From IMG/VR virus record IMGVR_UViG_3300032753_002656, positions 1 through 61,171 of that record: 61,171 nucleotides of DNA. One strand, written 5' to 3'. This document shows, piece after piece, positions 32,730 to 39,528 of this stretch. The stretch is from a virus. Position numbers and translations under genes: made by a program. The notes below the pieces were generated by a model. That model had not been told where the DNA came from. It worked only from the letters and a program-made list of their open reading frames with translations, and searched no databases. Each line of letters begins with the position of its first letter. The stretch's first letter is position 1.

Positions 32730-33371
32730 TTATTTTTTAGTAAAAATGTAAATGATATTCTTTTCCTTTTCCATACTTCGAGAAAGAATAGTTTTATGCT
32801 TAAATTTTTTCACTGGAAACATGCCTAAAATTTCTTTACTTGCGTGTGTTTTTTCATTACCTACAAAAATGTATTTTTCTACACTATCATCAAAGATAAG
32901 GGTCTCATCAACACCTAAAGCGTTGCCTTCTGTCATTCCCTCTTTCCACTTTTGTGTAACCCAGCATGCTATAACAACTTTAGGCTTATATTTTTTAATA
33001 GCTTCAAGACCATCAATAAGTTCTACATCATCACCATATGTGATAACAGGTTGTCGCATTAAGCTATAATAGGCTTTAATTTCTGGTAATTCCTGCATTT
33101 TGTTATCAGTTCTGGGAATTCCCAAAAATCGTCCAATACATCCATTACCTGAACCTATTTCAATAGCAGACTCTCCTGCTATTTGGTCCTTTAAGAATTT
33201 AATTAATTCCTGTGTTGGTAATTGATAGATTGCATGCTTATGACAAAATAGGGTAAGTTGATCTTGAGAAAATCTATTTAATACCTCAAATGGCAGATTA
33301 TTAATCTTGCCGTCTGTTAGAAGAAGACTTTCTAATTCGCTAATATCCGTTTTTAAGATTGTTGAGTACAT
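32730..33371 (-). CDS. Class I SAM-dependent methyltransferase-like protein
   Basis: 213 residues from the ATG at 33371; a TTG at 33395 is in frame but lies in the promoter. AIEIGSGNGCIGRFLGIP is the G-x-G-x-G SAM-binding loop and VVIACWVTQKW the fourth-strand motif region. It lacks an N-P-P-Y/D-P-P-Y motif, so DNA adenine/cytosine specificity is not supported. May methylate a small molecule, protein or RNA. First gene after the promoter at 33392. Confidence 0.7.
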   Translation of the reverse strand: MYSTILKTDISELESLLLTDGKINNLPFEVLNRFSQDQLTLFCHKHAIYQLPTQELIKFLKDQIAGESAIEIGSGNGCIGRFLGIPRTDNKMQELPEIKAYYSLMRQPVITYGDDVELIDGLEAIKKYKPKVVIACWVTQKWKEGMTEGNALGVDETLIFDDSVEKYIFVGNEKTHASKEILGMFPVKKFKHKTILSRSMEKEKNIIYIFTKK

Positions 33372-33391
33372 TAAGCATGTTATTTCAATAT

Positions 33392-33414
33392 ACAAAAGTA
33401 ATGAAAAGTTTCCG
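33392..33414 (-). promoter_or_regulatory. Putative promoter with distal TTTAAC
   Basis: Minus-strand GAAAC, 7 nt, TACTTTTG; TTTAAC at 33433-33438, 20 nt before the pentamer. It would drive 33371 down to about 24820, including metG and the helicase-dioxygenase. Confidence 0.65.
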
Positions 33415-33474
33415 AATAAAAAAATTCTATCTGTTAAAGAAAATATAAGATAAAATTAACAATATATAGATGGT

Positions 33475-33783
33475 ATGAAAAATCTAGAAATTTATGAGTC
33501 TTTTGGTAAAAGATCCGTTGTACTGGAATCTAGGAGGAAATTAACCATTACCTTTGATGTCCAAGGGGGAAAAATTAAGAATATAGTAAATAATAGTGGC
33601 GTTAGATTTCCTTATATGGAAAATGAGCATTATAATAGAAATGTTGAAATCTGGTGTTGTAATAATAATTTTACAATGGATGGAAAAGATATGTGTCCAG
33701 AAAAAAAAGTATTTGGTATTAAACAAAGCCAAATACCAAAGGGTCACGAATTAAGAACTATATTCAAAAATAAGTTTAGATAA
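33475..33783 (+). CDS. Hypothetical protein
   Basis: 102 residues. MKNLEIYESF is similar to the N-terminus of the next gene (MINLEIFENY) and to the capsid-targeting-like leaders elsewhere. Then a beta core (TITFDVQGGKIKNIVNN) and WCCNNNFTM. Its stop overlaps the next start, so both are co-translated. Not recognised. Confidence 0.55.
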   Translation: MKNLEIYESFGKRSVVLESRRKLTITFDVQGGKIKNIVNNSGVRFPYMENEHYNRNVEIWCCNNNFTMDGKDMCPEKKVFGIKQSQIPKGHELRTIFKNKFR

Positions 33784-34331
33784 TGATAAATCTTGAGATA
33801 TTTGAAAATTATACTGAAATGGATCGCGGTAAATTTAATAAAGCCTTTGATCTAGGAGATGGCTGGATTTTAAAATCTCCATTAGATAGGAATGAAACAG
33901 CGTATCTAAATAAAACGACTAAAGGTATCTTAGCAGATTTTAAAAGACATATTAAATTTATGTCCAAATTTCCGGAATTCTTTGCCGAGGTTAAGTTATT
34001 AAATAAATATAGGGCTGTACAAGAAAAATTAGATTTGGAGCAATCTAAAAAGGAAATAATATATCTCCATAAAGTTTTGGGTAAAGGCCCTTTTGGATAT
34101 TTAGAAGATGATGTTGATAATGTAGGTCTTATCCAATATCTTTACTATAGTACGGATGAATTGGAATGGCTTGAAGAATACCTTAATACTAATCCCTCTG
34201 ATTCTATTACTCTTAAATGGTATAAATTTATCATGGGTATAAAATCTAAATTTGGTAATATGCCGTTAGACCTACATTGGGACAATATGGGAATTGATAA
34301 GAATGGTAATATCAAATTGTTGGATTTTTAG
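33783..34331 (+). CDS. Protein-kinase-like phage protein lacking a C-lobe
   Basis: 182 residues. N-terminal NLEIFENYTE, then a glycine-rich region with a candidate K31 in WILKSPLD. At the C-terminus DLHWDNMGID (H165, D167, N168) is a kinase-type catalytic loop followed by GNIKLLDF (D181-F182), where the protein ends, immediately after the metal-binding D-F. A normal kinase would have another 60-100 residues. May be a small phage kinase-like protein or a truncated one. Its stop codon lies inside the hairpin at 34324-34354. Confidence 0.65.
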   Translation: MINLEIFENYTEMDRGKFNKAFDLGDGWILKSPLDRNETAYLNKTTKGILADFKRHIKFMSKFPEFFAEVKLLNKYRAVQEKLDLEQSKKEIIYLHKVLGKGPFGYLEDDVDNVGLIQYLYYSTDELEWLEEYLNTNPSDSITLKWYKFIMGIKSKFGNMPLDLHWDNMGIDKNGNIKLLDF

Positions 34332-34354
34332 ATACCATCATGCTATCTAAAAAT
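34324..34354. terminator. Hairpin between convergent genes
   Basis: ATTTTTAGATA (34324-34334) and its exact complement TATCTAAAAAT (34344-34354) flank a 9-nt loop. The hairpin includes the stop of the 33783 gene and lies before the 3' end of the convergent 34360 gene. No separate U-tract, but the stem is AU-rich at its base, so it could act in both directions. Confidence 0.5.
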
Positions 34355-34359
34355 ATTCT

Positions 34360-34920
34360 TTATCTTGCTTTGAAGTATTCAACCTTCTTTACCTGATCAA
34401 GACTTACTTCCCACATAGTTGCTTGTACATAAGGAAGCTTACTTCCAGGTTCTTCTATAATTTTGTCCCATTTCATTACGACATTATTTCCTTGTACCTC
34501 CCACGGAAACTCAACTTCTTCTATTGGAATAAAATCATTTTCTAAAATAGTAGATTCTTTTTCTATAGATCCCTGATCCCCTGTATTTAAAATAATGTGC
34601 CAATTTTCAAAATCGGTAAGTAGTACTTGGGATGAATCAATTTCTATTGTTAGTCTTACTCCCTTTTTACCCTTCTCGAGATGCCCACTTTTCCTCAGAT
34701 CCGGTTTTTTAGAAAAGTCACCATAATTATACCAAGCCCATACTGGATGTATTATCCCCTCCGGGGGAGGACCTATCCTTTTTATCATTTCTTTTTCCAT
34801 CCAAGAATATGGTTGTAAGAAAAAGGAATCAATGTACTTAGGATCTGCAAGAAAAACACCAGACCTAATTGCCTGATGCCACGATTCCTCTGCCTGTATA
34901 GACCAAAGAGTTAATTTCAT
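34360..34920 (-). CDS. DUF3841 protein
   Basis: 186 residues. LTLWSIQAEESWHQAIRSG, then GVFLADPKYID, then RIGPPPEGIIHPVWAWYN and KKPDLR, then QVLLTDFENWHIILN: the features of DUF3841. The family is scattered in bacteria and phages with unknown function. Last gene of the operon read from 35851. Confidence 0.85.
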   Translation of the reverse strand: MKLTLWSIQAEESWHQAIRSGVFLADPKYIDSFFLQPYSWMEKEMIKRIGPPPEGIIHPVWAWYNYGDFSKKPDLRKSGHLEKGKKGVRLTIEIDSSQVLLTDFENWHIILNTGDQGSIEKESTILENDFIPIEEVEFPWEVQGNNVVMKWDKIIEEPGSKLPYVQATMWEVSLDQVKKVEYFKAR

Positions 34921-34935
34921 TTACCTAATATTTTA

Positions 34936-35247
34936 TTAATCCGAAACATGGACCTTTACTGGCTTTGATTTTATTACAACTACACTAACATCCTGTGTAA
35001 AAGACCCTGTTACAAGATCCCCTATATTATATAGTTTTGAAAATGTTAAAAACCCAGATTTTGATGGATCTCCATATGCCTGACAGTCATATCCATATAT
35101 CATTCCTTTTTCTAATGTATCAATAAAAGGTTTAGACAATATCTTAATACTGTCTAAATTCTTTTCTCTAATACTACTGGTCTCAACTTTTGGATTCTGA
35201 CAGCCAATCAATAAAATTAAAGGTGATAAAAATAGTAACGTCCTCAT
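34936..35247 (-). CDS. Lipoprotein, possible outer-membrane member of a membrane pair
   Basis: 103 residues. MRTLLFLSPLILLIGCQNPK is a lipoprotein signal with lipobox LIGC (C16). The mature part is about 87 residues with a charged start and a beta-rich end. It lies directly downstream of a protein with an N-terminal membrane anchor (35252), the layout of o-spanin/i-spanin pairs. The spanin assignment is inference. Confidence 0.65.
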   Translation of the reverse strand: MRTLLFLSPLILLIGCQNPKVETSSIREKNLDSIKILSKPFIDTLEKGMIYGYDCQAYGDPSKSGFLTFSKLYNIGDLVTGSFTQDVSVVVIKSKPVKVHVSD

Positions 35248-35251
35248 CTGA

Positions 35252-35608
35252 TTAATTTTTAACTGGTATTGGATTTGTTAGTATTTTAGCTATCTCAATT
35301 GATTTATTTTCACCAATCGGTAATCGGACAAGATCATTTTTATGATATAGAATAGTTGTTGTATATTGTAAGCTATCATTAGAATTTAATGCAGAAACAA
35401 CATAATAAAACATTTGTCCTTCCGGATAATTAGGTTCCTCAGGCTCTATTTTAACTGTGTCAAAAACCTTTATGTGTTCAACGATAGGTTCTGGCTTATT
35501 TGCTAATTTTTTTTCCAGGTTCTGTATATTACATTGTTGGACAGCCATTATAAATATAACCATTATGGTTGTAGCAATTCGACCAGCATTGGTAAATCTA
35601 AGGTCCAT
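35252..35608 (-). CDS. Membrane-anchored protein, possible i-spanin-like partner
   Basis: 118 residues. One N-terminal TM segment (ATTIMVIFIMAVQQC, about 12-26), a short coiled coil (NIQNLEKKLANK), and a periplasmic beta-rich part (FYYVVSALNSNDSLQYTTTILYHKNDLVRL). Topology fits an inner-membrane anchored periplasmic protein. It shares an I/FY-x-Y ... LY-x-x-x-DLV pattern with the lipoprotein that follows. Confidence 0.55.
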   Translation of the reverse strand: MDLRFTNAGRIATTIMVIFIMAVQQCNIQNLEKKLANKPEPIVEHIKVFDTVKIEPEEPNYPEGQMFYYVVSALNSNDSLQYTTTILYHKNDLVRLPIGENKSIEIAKILTNPIPVKN

Positions 35609-35611
35609 ATA

Positions 35612-35836
35612 TTATTTTTTATTTTTAGTTTCCAATGAAAAAAGACCAATAGCTATTATAAATCCCAATAAATAAAAACTTAAAACCCTTATAGGGTGTC
35701 CAAAAGTAATAGAATTAAGATCTAATTGATCAAATCCAATTATACCAGTACCTATTAAAAATCCCACAAGAAGTATTGTTACTATGTAGTATACTGATGA
35801 GCTTAGATTTTTCATAATTATTGGAATTGATCGCAT
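35612..35836 (-). CDS. Small membrane protein, two TM segments
   Basis: 74 residues. TM1 about 16-32 (YIVTILLVGFLIGTGII) and TM2 about 48-64 (VLSFYLLGFIIAIGLFS). First gene after the promoter at 35851 and next to the membrane-anchored/lipoprotein pair, so a lysis cassette is possible but unproven. Confidence 0.55.
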   Translation of the reverse strand: MRSIPIIMKNLSSSVYYIVTILLVGFLIGTGIIGFDQLDLNSITFGHPIRVLSFYLLGFIIAIGLFSLETKNKK

Positions 35837-35850
35837 TATTAATTATTTTA

Positions 35851-35873
35851 ACAAAAATAACAAATTGTTTTTG
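35851..35873 (-). promoter_or_regulatory. Putative promoter with distal TTTAAC
   Basis: Minus-strand AAAAC, 7 nt, TATTTTTG; TTTAAC at 35892-35897, 20 nt before the pentamer. Upstream of the membrane-protein cluster. Confidence 0.6.
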
Positions 35874-35940
35874 TATAAAAAAATTTAGGGCGTTAAAGAT
35901 ATTATAAGATTATTTACCTATATTTTAAAATATCCTCTAA

Positions 35941-36252
35941 TTATGGCTTAGGCTTTAATAGATATCCTCCCTCCTCCTCATTATTGAAATATGGATCGTT
36001 AAATTCAAATGGATATCCATCCACATCAATAAAATCGGGAAATGCTGTTACTGTTCCTTCGAATAATCTATTCGATAATGAATAATTACTATCCGATCCG
36101 TGCGTTGATAAAACAATTGCTTTATCCCCCGTTTTTAATTGCTTTGCTTCCTCTAGTGTATATCTAATACCATTATTAAAAGCATCTTCGTAATTTTTAT
36201 ATCCGAATTTCATTTGATTAATGTTTGTTGTTTTATAATACTTGTATAACAA
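35941..36252 (-). CDS. Hypothetical protein
   Basis: 103 residues. YTLEEAKQLKTGDKAIVLSTHGSDSNYS and the beta/aromatic end FPDFIDVDGYPFEFNDPYF suggest a small barrel. Not recognised. Overlaps the S24/S26-like gene by 20 nt. Confidence 0.55.
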   Translation of the reverse strand: MLYKYYKTTNINQMKFGYKNYEDAFNNGIRYTLEEAKQLKTGDKAIVLSTHGSDSNYSLSNRLFEGTVTAFPDFIDVDGYPFEFNDPYFNNEEEGGYLLKPKP

Positions 36253-36523
36253 TACCGTAGACCTGTTTGGTCCAACCGTTTATATGACCATGATTGTTTC
36301 CAATCTGAAGACCCTGTATATCATTCTTTGCCTTAACTAAGTGGGTGAACATACGTCCATGTACTTTACAATATACTATATCGTCTACATTACAGTCTTC
36401 CCACTTCTTAACTGGTGCTAATAAGTGTTTTTGTCCTGACTTAATCTTGGGAGTCATGGAATTCCCTTTCTCTGATGTTTCAAAGGTCTCACCCTTTTGT
36501 AACTTTTCTATTTTCCACCTCAT
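36233..36523 (-). CDS. S24/S26 peptidase-like protein
   Basis: 96 residues. GNSMTPKIKSGQKHLLAPV carries the S-M-x-P motif of signal-peptidase/LexA-type serine proteases; DDIVYCKVHGRMFTHLVKA and QIGNNHGHINGWTKQVYGIV follow the rest of this fold, with K in LVKA rather than the canonical general-base position. Catalysis is uncertain; such small phage proteins could be processing proteases or non-catalytic relatives. Confidence 0.6.
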   Translation of the reverse strand: MRWKIEKLQKGETFETSEKGNSMTPKIKSGQKHLLAPVKKWEDCNVDDIVYCKVHGRMFTHLVKAKNDIQGLQIGNNHGHINGWTKQVYGIVIQVL

Positions 36524-36686
36524 TGTTTGTGTGTTTTGTTTCTGCCCTTCCTGGTTCTAGGTAATCACAGAGCTGTGACATGTGTTCCTCAATTTTACTT
36601 GCTTTGTCTAACCAAGCTTTCATTACATTGGGGTCTATTGTTTTGATAGATTGAGCTGCCTGTGGTTTTTTTGATTCCTGTACCAT
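36489..36686 (-). CDS. Hypothetical protein
   Basis: 65 residues from the ATG at 36686; an ATG at 36725 is also in frame. Helical, with WLDKASKIEEHMSQLCDYL. The 3' end overlaps the S24/S26-like gene by 35 nt. No family recognised. Confidence 0.5.
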   Translation of the reverse strand: MVQESKKPQAAQSIKTIDPNVMKAWLDKASKIEEHMSQLCDYLEPGRAETKHTNNEVENRKVTKG

Positions 36687-36744
36687 AGTTAGATTTATGT
36701 AGTTCCTTGATCTGGTATTATACAAACAATTATGCCTATTATTT

Positions 36745-37083
36745 TCAATTTCCTAATTTATTAGCAGGCAAGCTCTGATCATTCTTGTCCAAATATTTTT
36801 TGGCAGTATCTAAAAGACAATCTACAGACTCTTCTTTTATAAGACCTATTCTATAAAATATCATGGCTTGGTATTCTAATGCTCCATAACAGGTCCTTTC
36901 TGTATTATGACAAATATGGGAACTTTGCCCAGTTCCTAGATATGCCTGTATTTCTGACATTCTTCCTGGGGATAGAATCAATTGTTTCCCGTCTGTTCGA
37001 AAGATGCAGGATTTACATTTTTTAGTATTACAATTCTCCCTTGCTAGGAAATTCCCCTTTTGTGGTTTTTTCTTTCTCATCAA
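36745..37083 (-). CDS. DUF6283-like cysteine-rich protein
   Basis: 112 residues. CNTKKCKSCIFRTDGKQ ... RMSEIQAYLGTGQSSHICHNTERTCYGA matches the CxxCPFR ... HxCHxT ... CxGA layout of small phage proteins grouped as DUF6283. The Cys/His set could bind zinc. Overlaps the membrane protein before it. Confidence 0.65.
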   Translation of the reverse strand: MMRKKKPQKGNFLARENCNTKKCKSCIFRTDGKQLILSPGRMSEIQAYLGTGQSSHICHNTERTCYGALEYQAMIFYRIGLIKEESVDCLLDTAKKYLDKNDQSLPANKLGN

Positions 37084-37306
37084 TCAATATTTTTCGAGCC
37101 CGATATTTTTTATAACTTCCAAACCACAAATAAGCATTAAATAACCAAATTCCACAAAGTAATATTCCCATATTATAATATTCGTATACTGCTAGTAAGA
37201 GACACCATAATATTAATAATAAACACCAGAATGGTTTATTTTTCTGCGTTAGTAAACAAGCCGCAGTTACCATAAACATAAATATCAATGATTGGAATTG
37301 GTTCAT
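37028..37306 (-). CDS. Small membrane protein, about three TM segments
   Basis: 92 residues from the ATG at 37306, which overlaps the upstream TGA as ATGA; an earlier in-frame ATG at 37351 is less likely. Hydrophobic segments FQSLIFMFMVTAACLL, FWCLLLILWCLLLAVY and GILLCGIWLFNAYLWF, then a basic C-terminus. Membrane role unknown. Confidence 0.55.
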   Translation of the reverse strand: MNQFQSLIFMFMVTAACLLTQKNKPFWCLLLILWCLLLAVYEYYNMGILLCGIWLFNAYLWFGSYKKYRARKILIDEKEKTTKGEFPSKGEL

Positions 37307-37737
37307 ATTAGTTTCATCTGTTTTAATTCGTTTGTTTGTATCCTTTCCCAAAATTCATTCCACCAATCTATTTCACGATAGTTATCTTCTTTTGTATTAT
37401 AGGCAAAAACACCAGTTCTCCATTTACCATCTTTTAAGTGATAGATAGTAAAAACTGATTTATAGTGATCATCAATACCTTGTTCTGGCCCATTAAATCT
37501 ATCGAGCCCCCAAATAAATTCCACCGGTTTTTGTTCCTTACAAATTTTTATAACTGCATCCAAAGTTTCTGATGGTGTTAGTAAAAATGAAGCAATACTA
37601 ATCCCATCCGAATTTGCTGTTCTGAACATTCCAGGTGGTGGATGTATTCCTTCCTCGTCAATGGAAATTCTTAGAAATTCTAAAAATGTAGTTTCCAGCA
37701 TCTTCGTTTCTTCTTTGTTTTCTATAATATTTTCCAT
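37303..37737 (-). CDS. Hypothetical protein
   Basis: 144 residues from the ATG at 37737; an ATG at 37764 would overlap the previous gene by 17 nt. IHPPPGMFRTANSDG and PVEFIWGLDRFNGPEQG ... EIDWWNEFWERI are distinctive. No domain recognised. ATGA junction with the next gene. Confidence 0.55.
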   Translation of the reverse strand: MENIIENKEETKMLETTFLEFLRISIDEEGIHPPPGMFRTANSDGISIASFLLTPSETLDAVIKICKEQKPVEFIWGLDRFNGPEQGIDDHYKSVFTIYHLKDGKWRTGVFAYNTKEDNYREIDWWNEFWERIQTNELKQMKLI

Positions 37738-37747
37738 CTGTTTATTT

Positions 37748-37987
37748 TTACTTAATGAGCTCAAAACGAGTTACCCCACAAACATAATCCCTACCATAAC
37801 TGTCTTCAATACATCCTCCTGATAAGAGAAGATGTCCATGAATAGATAATGTTAATGTATCTGGTTGTTTTAACTGATAATAGACCTTAATAGTATATTC
37901 GGTTTTTTTGGGTGTCCATAATAATAGAATAATCATTGCAGAAACCCAAACAAATATAACAATCGAAATTAATATTTTCTTACCCAC
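37748..37987 (-). CDS. Membrane-anchored small protein
   Basis: 79 residues. N-terminal TM segment ILISIVIFVWVSAMIILLL (about 5-23), then a periplasmic or cytosolic beta-rich domain with two cysteines (GGCIEDSYGRDYVCG). First gene after the promoter at 38008. Function unknown. Confidence 0.55.
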   Translation of the reverse strand: MGKKILISIVIFVWVSAMIILLLWTPKKTEYTIKVYYQLKQPDTLTLSIHGHLLLSGGCIEDSYGRDYVCGVTRFELIK

Positions 37988-38007
37988 AAGAACAATTATT
38001 TAATTAT

Positions 38008-38030
38008 ACAAATATAATGAATTGTTTTTG
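38008..38030 (-). promoter_or_regulatory. Putative promoter (AAAAC-N7-TATATTTG)
   Basis: Minus-strand AAAAC, 7 nt, TATATTTGT, 20 nt before the start at 37987. Perfect -7 box. It would drive 37987 to 35941. Confidence 0.6.
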
Positions 38031-38057
38031 AATAAAAAAATTTATTTCTGCTATTTT

Positions 38058-38615
38058 TTAAAGGAATACTGGGGTTGGAAGTTTTGGGACGTGATGTGCT
38101 TCGTTTATTAGCTCTTTTATACATTCTGGCATTTTACCAACATCCTGAAGGGATCTCAGGGTTAATGGATTTTTTTCACCAAACGTATAATGATGCTCTC
38201 CATAAGAAGTAGGAGATGTAAATACTCTACCCTGGCACAAAATATCAAAGGAGATGCCATTATTATTATTGCGATAGGTATTTTTCTTAAATGTCTCGTT
38301 TTGAAAATAAAGATGTAATCCGCCATTCATGGTAGTTTCATAAAGGAAATCCGAAATGTCCAGGCCATTAGATTTTAAGAATTTAATAAATAATGGAACA
38401 GATTGATCAGTATTTGCTATATCTAAACAAAATAGATTACTCTCCGAAATAAAAAGAGCCAAACAATTATAGTCGGGGTCTTTACCTTCTAATATGTCTT
38501 CGTCCATATCTTCAACTTTCGAAGCAAACTTAAGCCCACTATTAATCTGATGGAGATACATTCCAATAACGGGAATACCCAAAGAATTCCATTTTTTTGC
38601 AAGTGTTAAGTTCAT
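38058..38615 (-). CDS. Prim-pol (AEP)-like protein with degenerate first motif
   Basis: 185 residues from the ATG at 38615; a TTG at 38636 is in frame but falls in the GATATATAG element. The AEP layout is visible: LFCLDIANTD (D65-I-A67) where motif I should be D-x-D, MNGGLHLYF with H101, then GISFDILCQGRV and TSPTSYGEHHYTF. The Ala in motif I suggests weak or lost catalysis. Standing alone without a helicase it might be a relic or a regulator of priming. Confidence 0.6.
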   Translation of the reverse strand: MNLTLAKKWNSLGIPVIGMYLHQINSGLKFASKVEDMDEDILEGKDPDYNCLALFISESNLFCLDIANTDQSVPLFIKFLKSNGLDISDFLYETTMNGGLHLYFQNETFKKNTYRNNNNGISFDILCQGRVFTSPTSYGEHHYTFGEKNPLTLRSLQDVGKMPECIKELINEAHHVPKLPTPVFL

Positions 38616-38625
38616 GATAGTATCT

Positions 38626-38634
38626 CTATATATC
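38626..38634 (-). promoter_or_regulatory. GATATATAG element upstream of 38615
   Basis: Minus-strand GATATATAG about 10 nt before the preferred ATG at 38615. Weaker placement than the four 3-nt examples. Confidence 0.3.
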
Positions 38635-38655
38635 AATTATGGAAATAAAAATATT

Positions 38656-38665
38656 AGATATATAA
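38656..38665 (+). promoter_or_regulatory. AGATATATAA element 3 nt before a start codon
   Basis: AGATATATAA ends 3 nt before the ATG at 38669, as at 12942, 13144 and 19095. It stands in a divergent 53-nt gap, where it could also be promoter DNA. Confidence 0.5.
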
Positions 38666-38668
38666 ATC

Positions 38669-39361
38669 ATGGAGAAACTAAAGAAGTTTGCGGAGTTTAT
38701 AAATGAATCCATGTTTAATATTAAGGATGAGGATTTTGAAAAAAGTGCCTCCACCATGGCAGGATTACTACAAAAATACAAAAATGTTAAAGAACTACCA
38801 AAAGGTTCAAAAAAAGGGCCCGAAGTTTCTAGCTGGTTAAGAGTTGCGGGTGCTCAACCTGGTAATAATTGGTGTATGGCGTTTGTGTATGGAATTTTTG
38901 ATGAATTGGCAGGTCATTTAGGAATAACTAATCCATTACCAAAAACAGCAGGAGTTATGGATCATTGGGATAAAGCAGATCCTTCCATAAAGATTAACGT
39001 CAGCGACACAAAAACAAATCCGGACCTACTGAAGCCAGGTATGATCTTTATTATGCACAGGGCGAAGGCTCATGGACAAAAAAATCTGGGTCATACAGGT
39101 ATAGTTATATCTGTAGACCCAGTTAAAAAGTCTTTTGTATCAATAGAGGGAAATACCAATGATATGGCATCAGGCCAGGGTGGTAGAGTAGGAATCAATA
39201 CAAGAAGACTCGATGATCCCCTATTAATTGGATTTGTAGATTACTTTAAATCTTCTAGAGGACCTGAATTTGAAGAAGCCTTAAACAGGGAATTTACAAA
39301 CGCACTTGGCGATGATATCGAAAGACTCAAGTATAAAAATCCAATAACCCATTCAAGCTAA
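38669..39361 (+). CDS. CHAP-type peptidoglycan hydrolase with capsid-targeting-like N-terminus
   Basis: 230 residues. The CHAP fold is read in NNWCMAFVYGIFDELA (nucleophile Cys near residue 71), LGHTGIVISV (general base His near 151) and IEGNTND (Asn). An unrelated leader MEKLKKFAEFINES precedes it and matches the I-N-E cleavage-like signature of other proteins here. Digestion of host cell-wall cross-bridges is likely; the leader suggests the enzyme is loaded into the virion rather than made for lysis. A strong terminator hairpin follows 41 nt later. Confidence 0.8.
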   Translation: MEKLKKFAEFINESMFNIKDEDFEKSASTMAGLLQKYKNVKELPKGSKKGPEVSSWLRVAGAQPGNNWCMAFVYGIFDELAGHLGITNPLPKTAGVMDHWDKADPSIKINVSDTKTNPDLLKPGMIFIMHRAKAHGQKNLGHTGIVISVDPVKKSFVSIEGNTNDMASGQGGRVGINTRRLDDPLLIGFVDYFKSSRGPEFEEALNREFTNALGDDIERLKYKNPITHSS

Positions 39362-39528
39362 CCCCTTATTGGACCTGCAACCCTTCTTCCTGTAATTGAT
39401 TGACTCTCGAGAAAAGAAATCCTTTTCTCGAGAGTTTTAATATATTGTAAAAGTGCAACAAATCCTTCTTGAGAATGGTCAGGGTCCTCGATCATTCCTA
39501 ATATGTCTTTTTCTAATTGCTTATCCAT
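39358..39528 (-). CDS. 56-residue coiled-coil protein, antisense to a terminator
   Basis: ATG at 39528 shares its A with the stop of the 39528-40919 gene (TAATG), and the frame ends with TAG at 39358-39360, touching the end of the plus-strand CHAP gene. MDKQLEKDILGMIEDPD, then LLQYIKTLEKRISFLESQS, a short coiled coil, then a G-R-R-x-x-G-P end. The hairpin at 39403-39435 lies within it. The overlap-style start supports translation; it might also be an accidental frame. Confidence 0.5.
   Translation of the reverse strand: MDKQLEKDILGMIEDPDHSQEGFVALLQYIKTLEKRISFLESQSITGRRVAGPIRG
39403..39438 (+). terminator. Rho-independent-type terminator after the CHAP gene
   Basis: A perfect 14-bp inverted repeat (ACTCTCGAGAAAAG and its complement, 39403-39416 and 39422-39435) with a 5-nt loop runs directly into TTTT. 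It is the strongest intrinsic terminator signal in the window and points in the plus direction. Confidence 0.75.
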
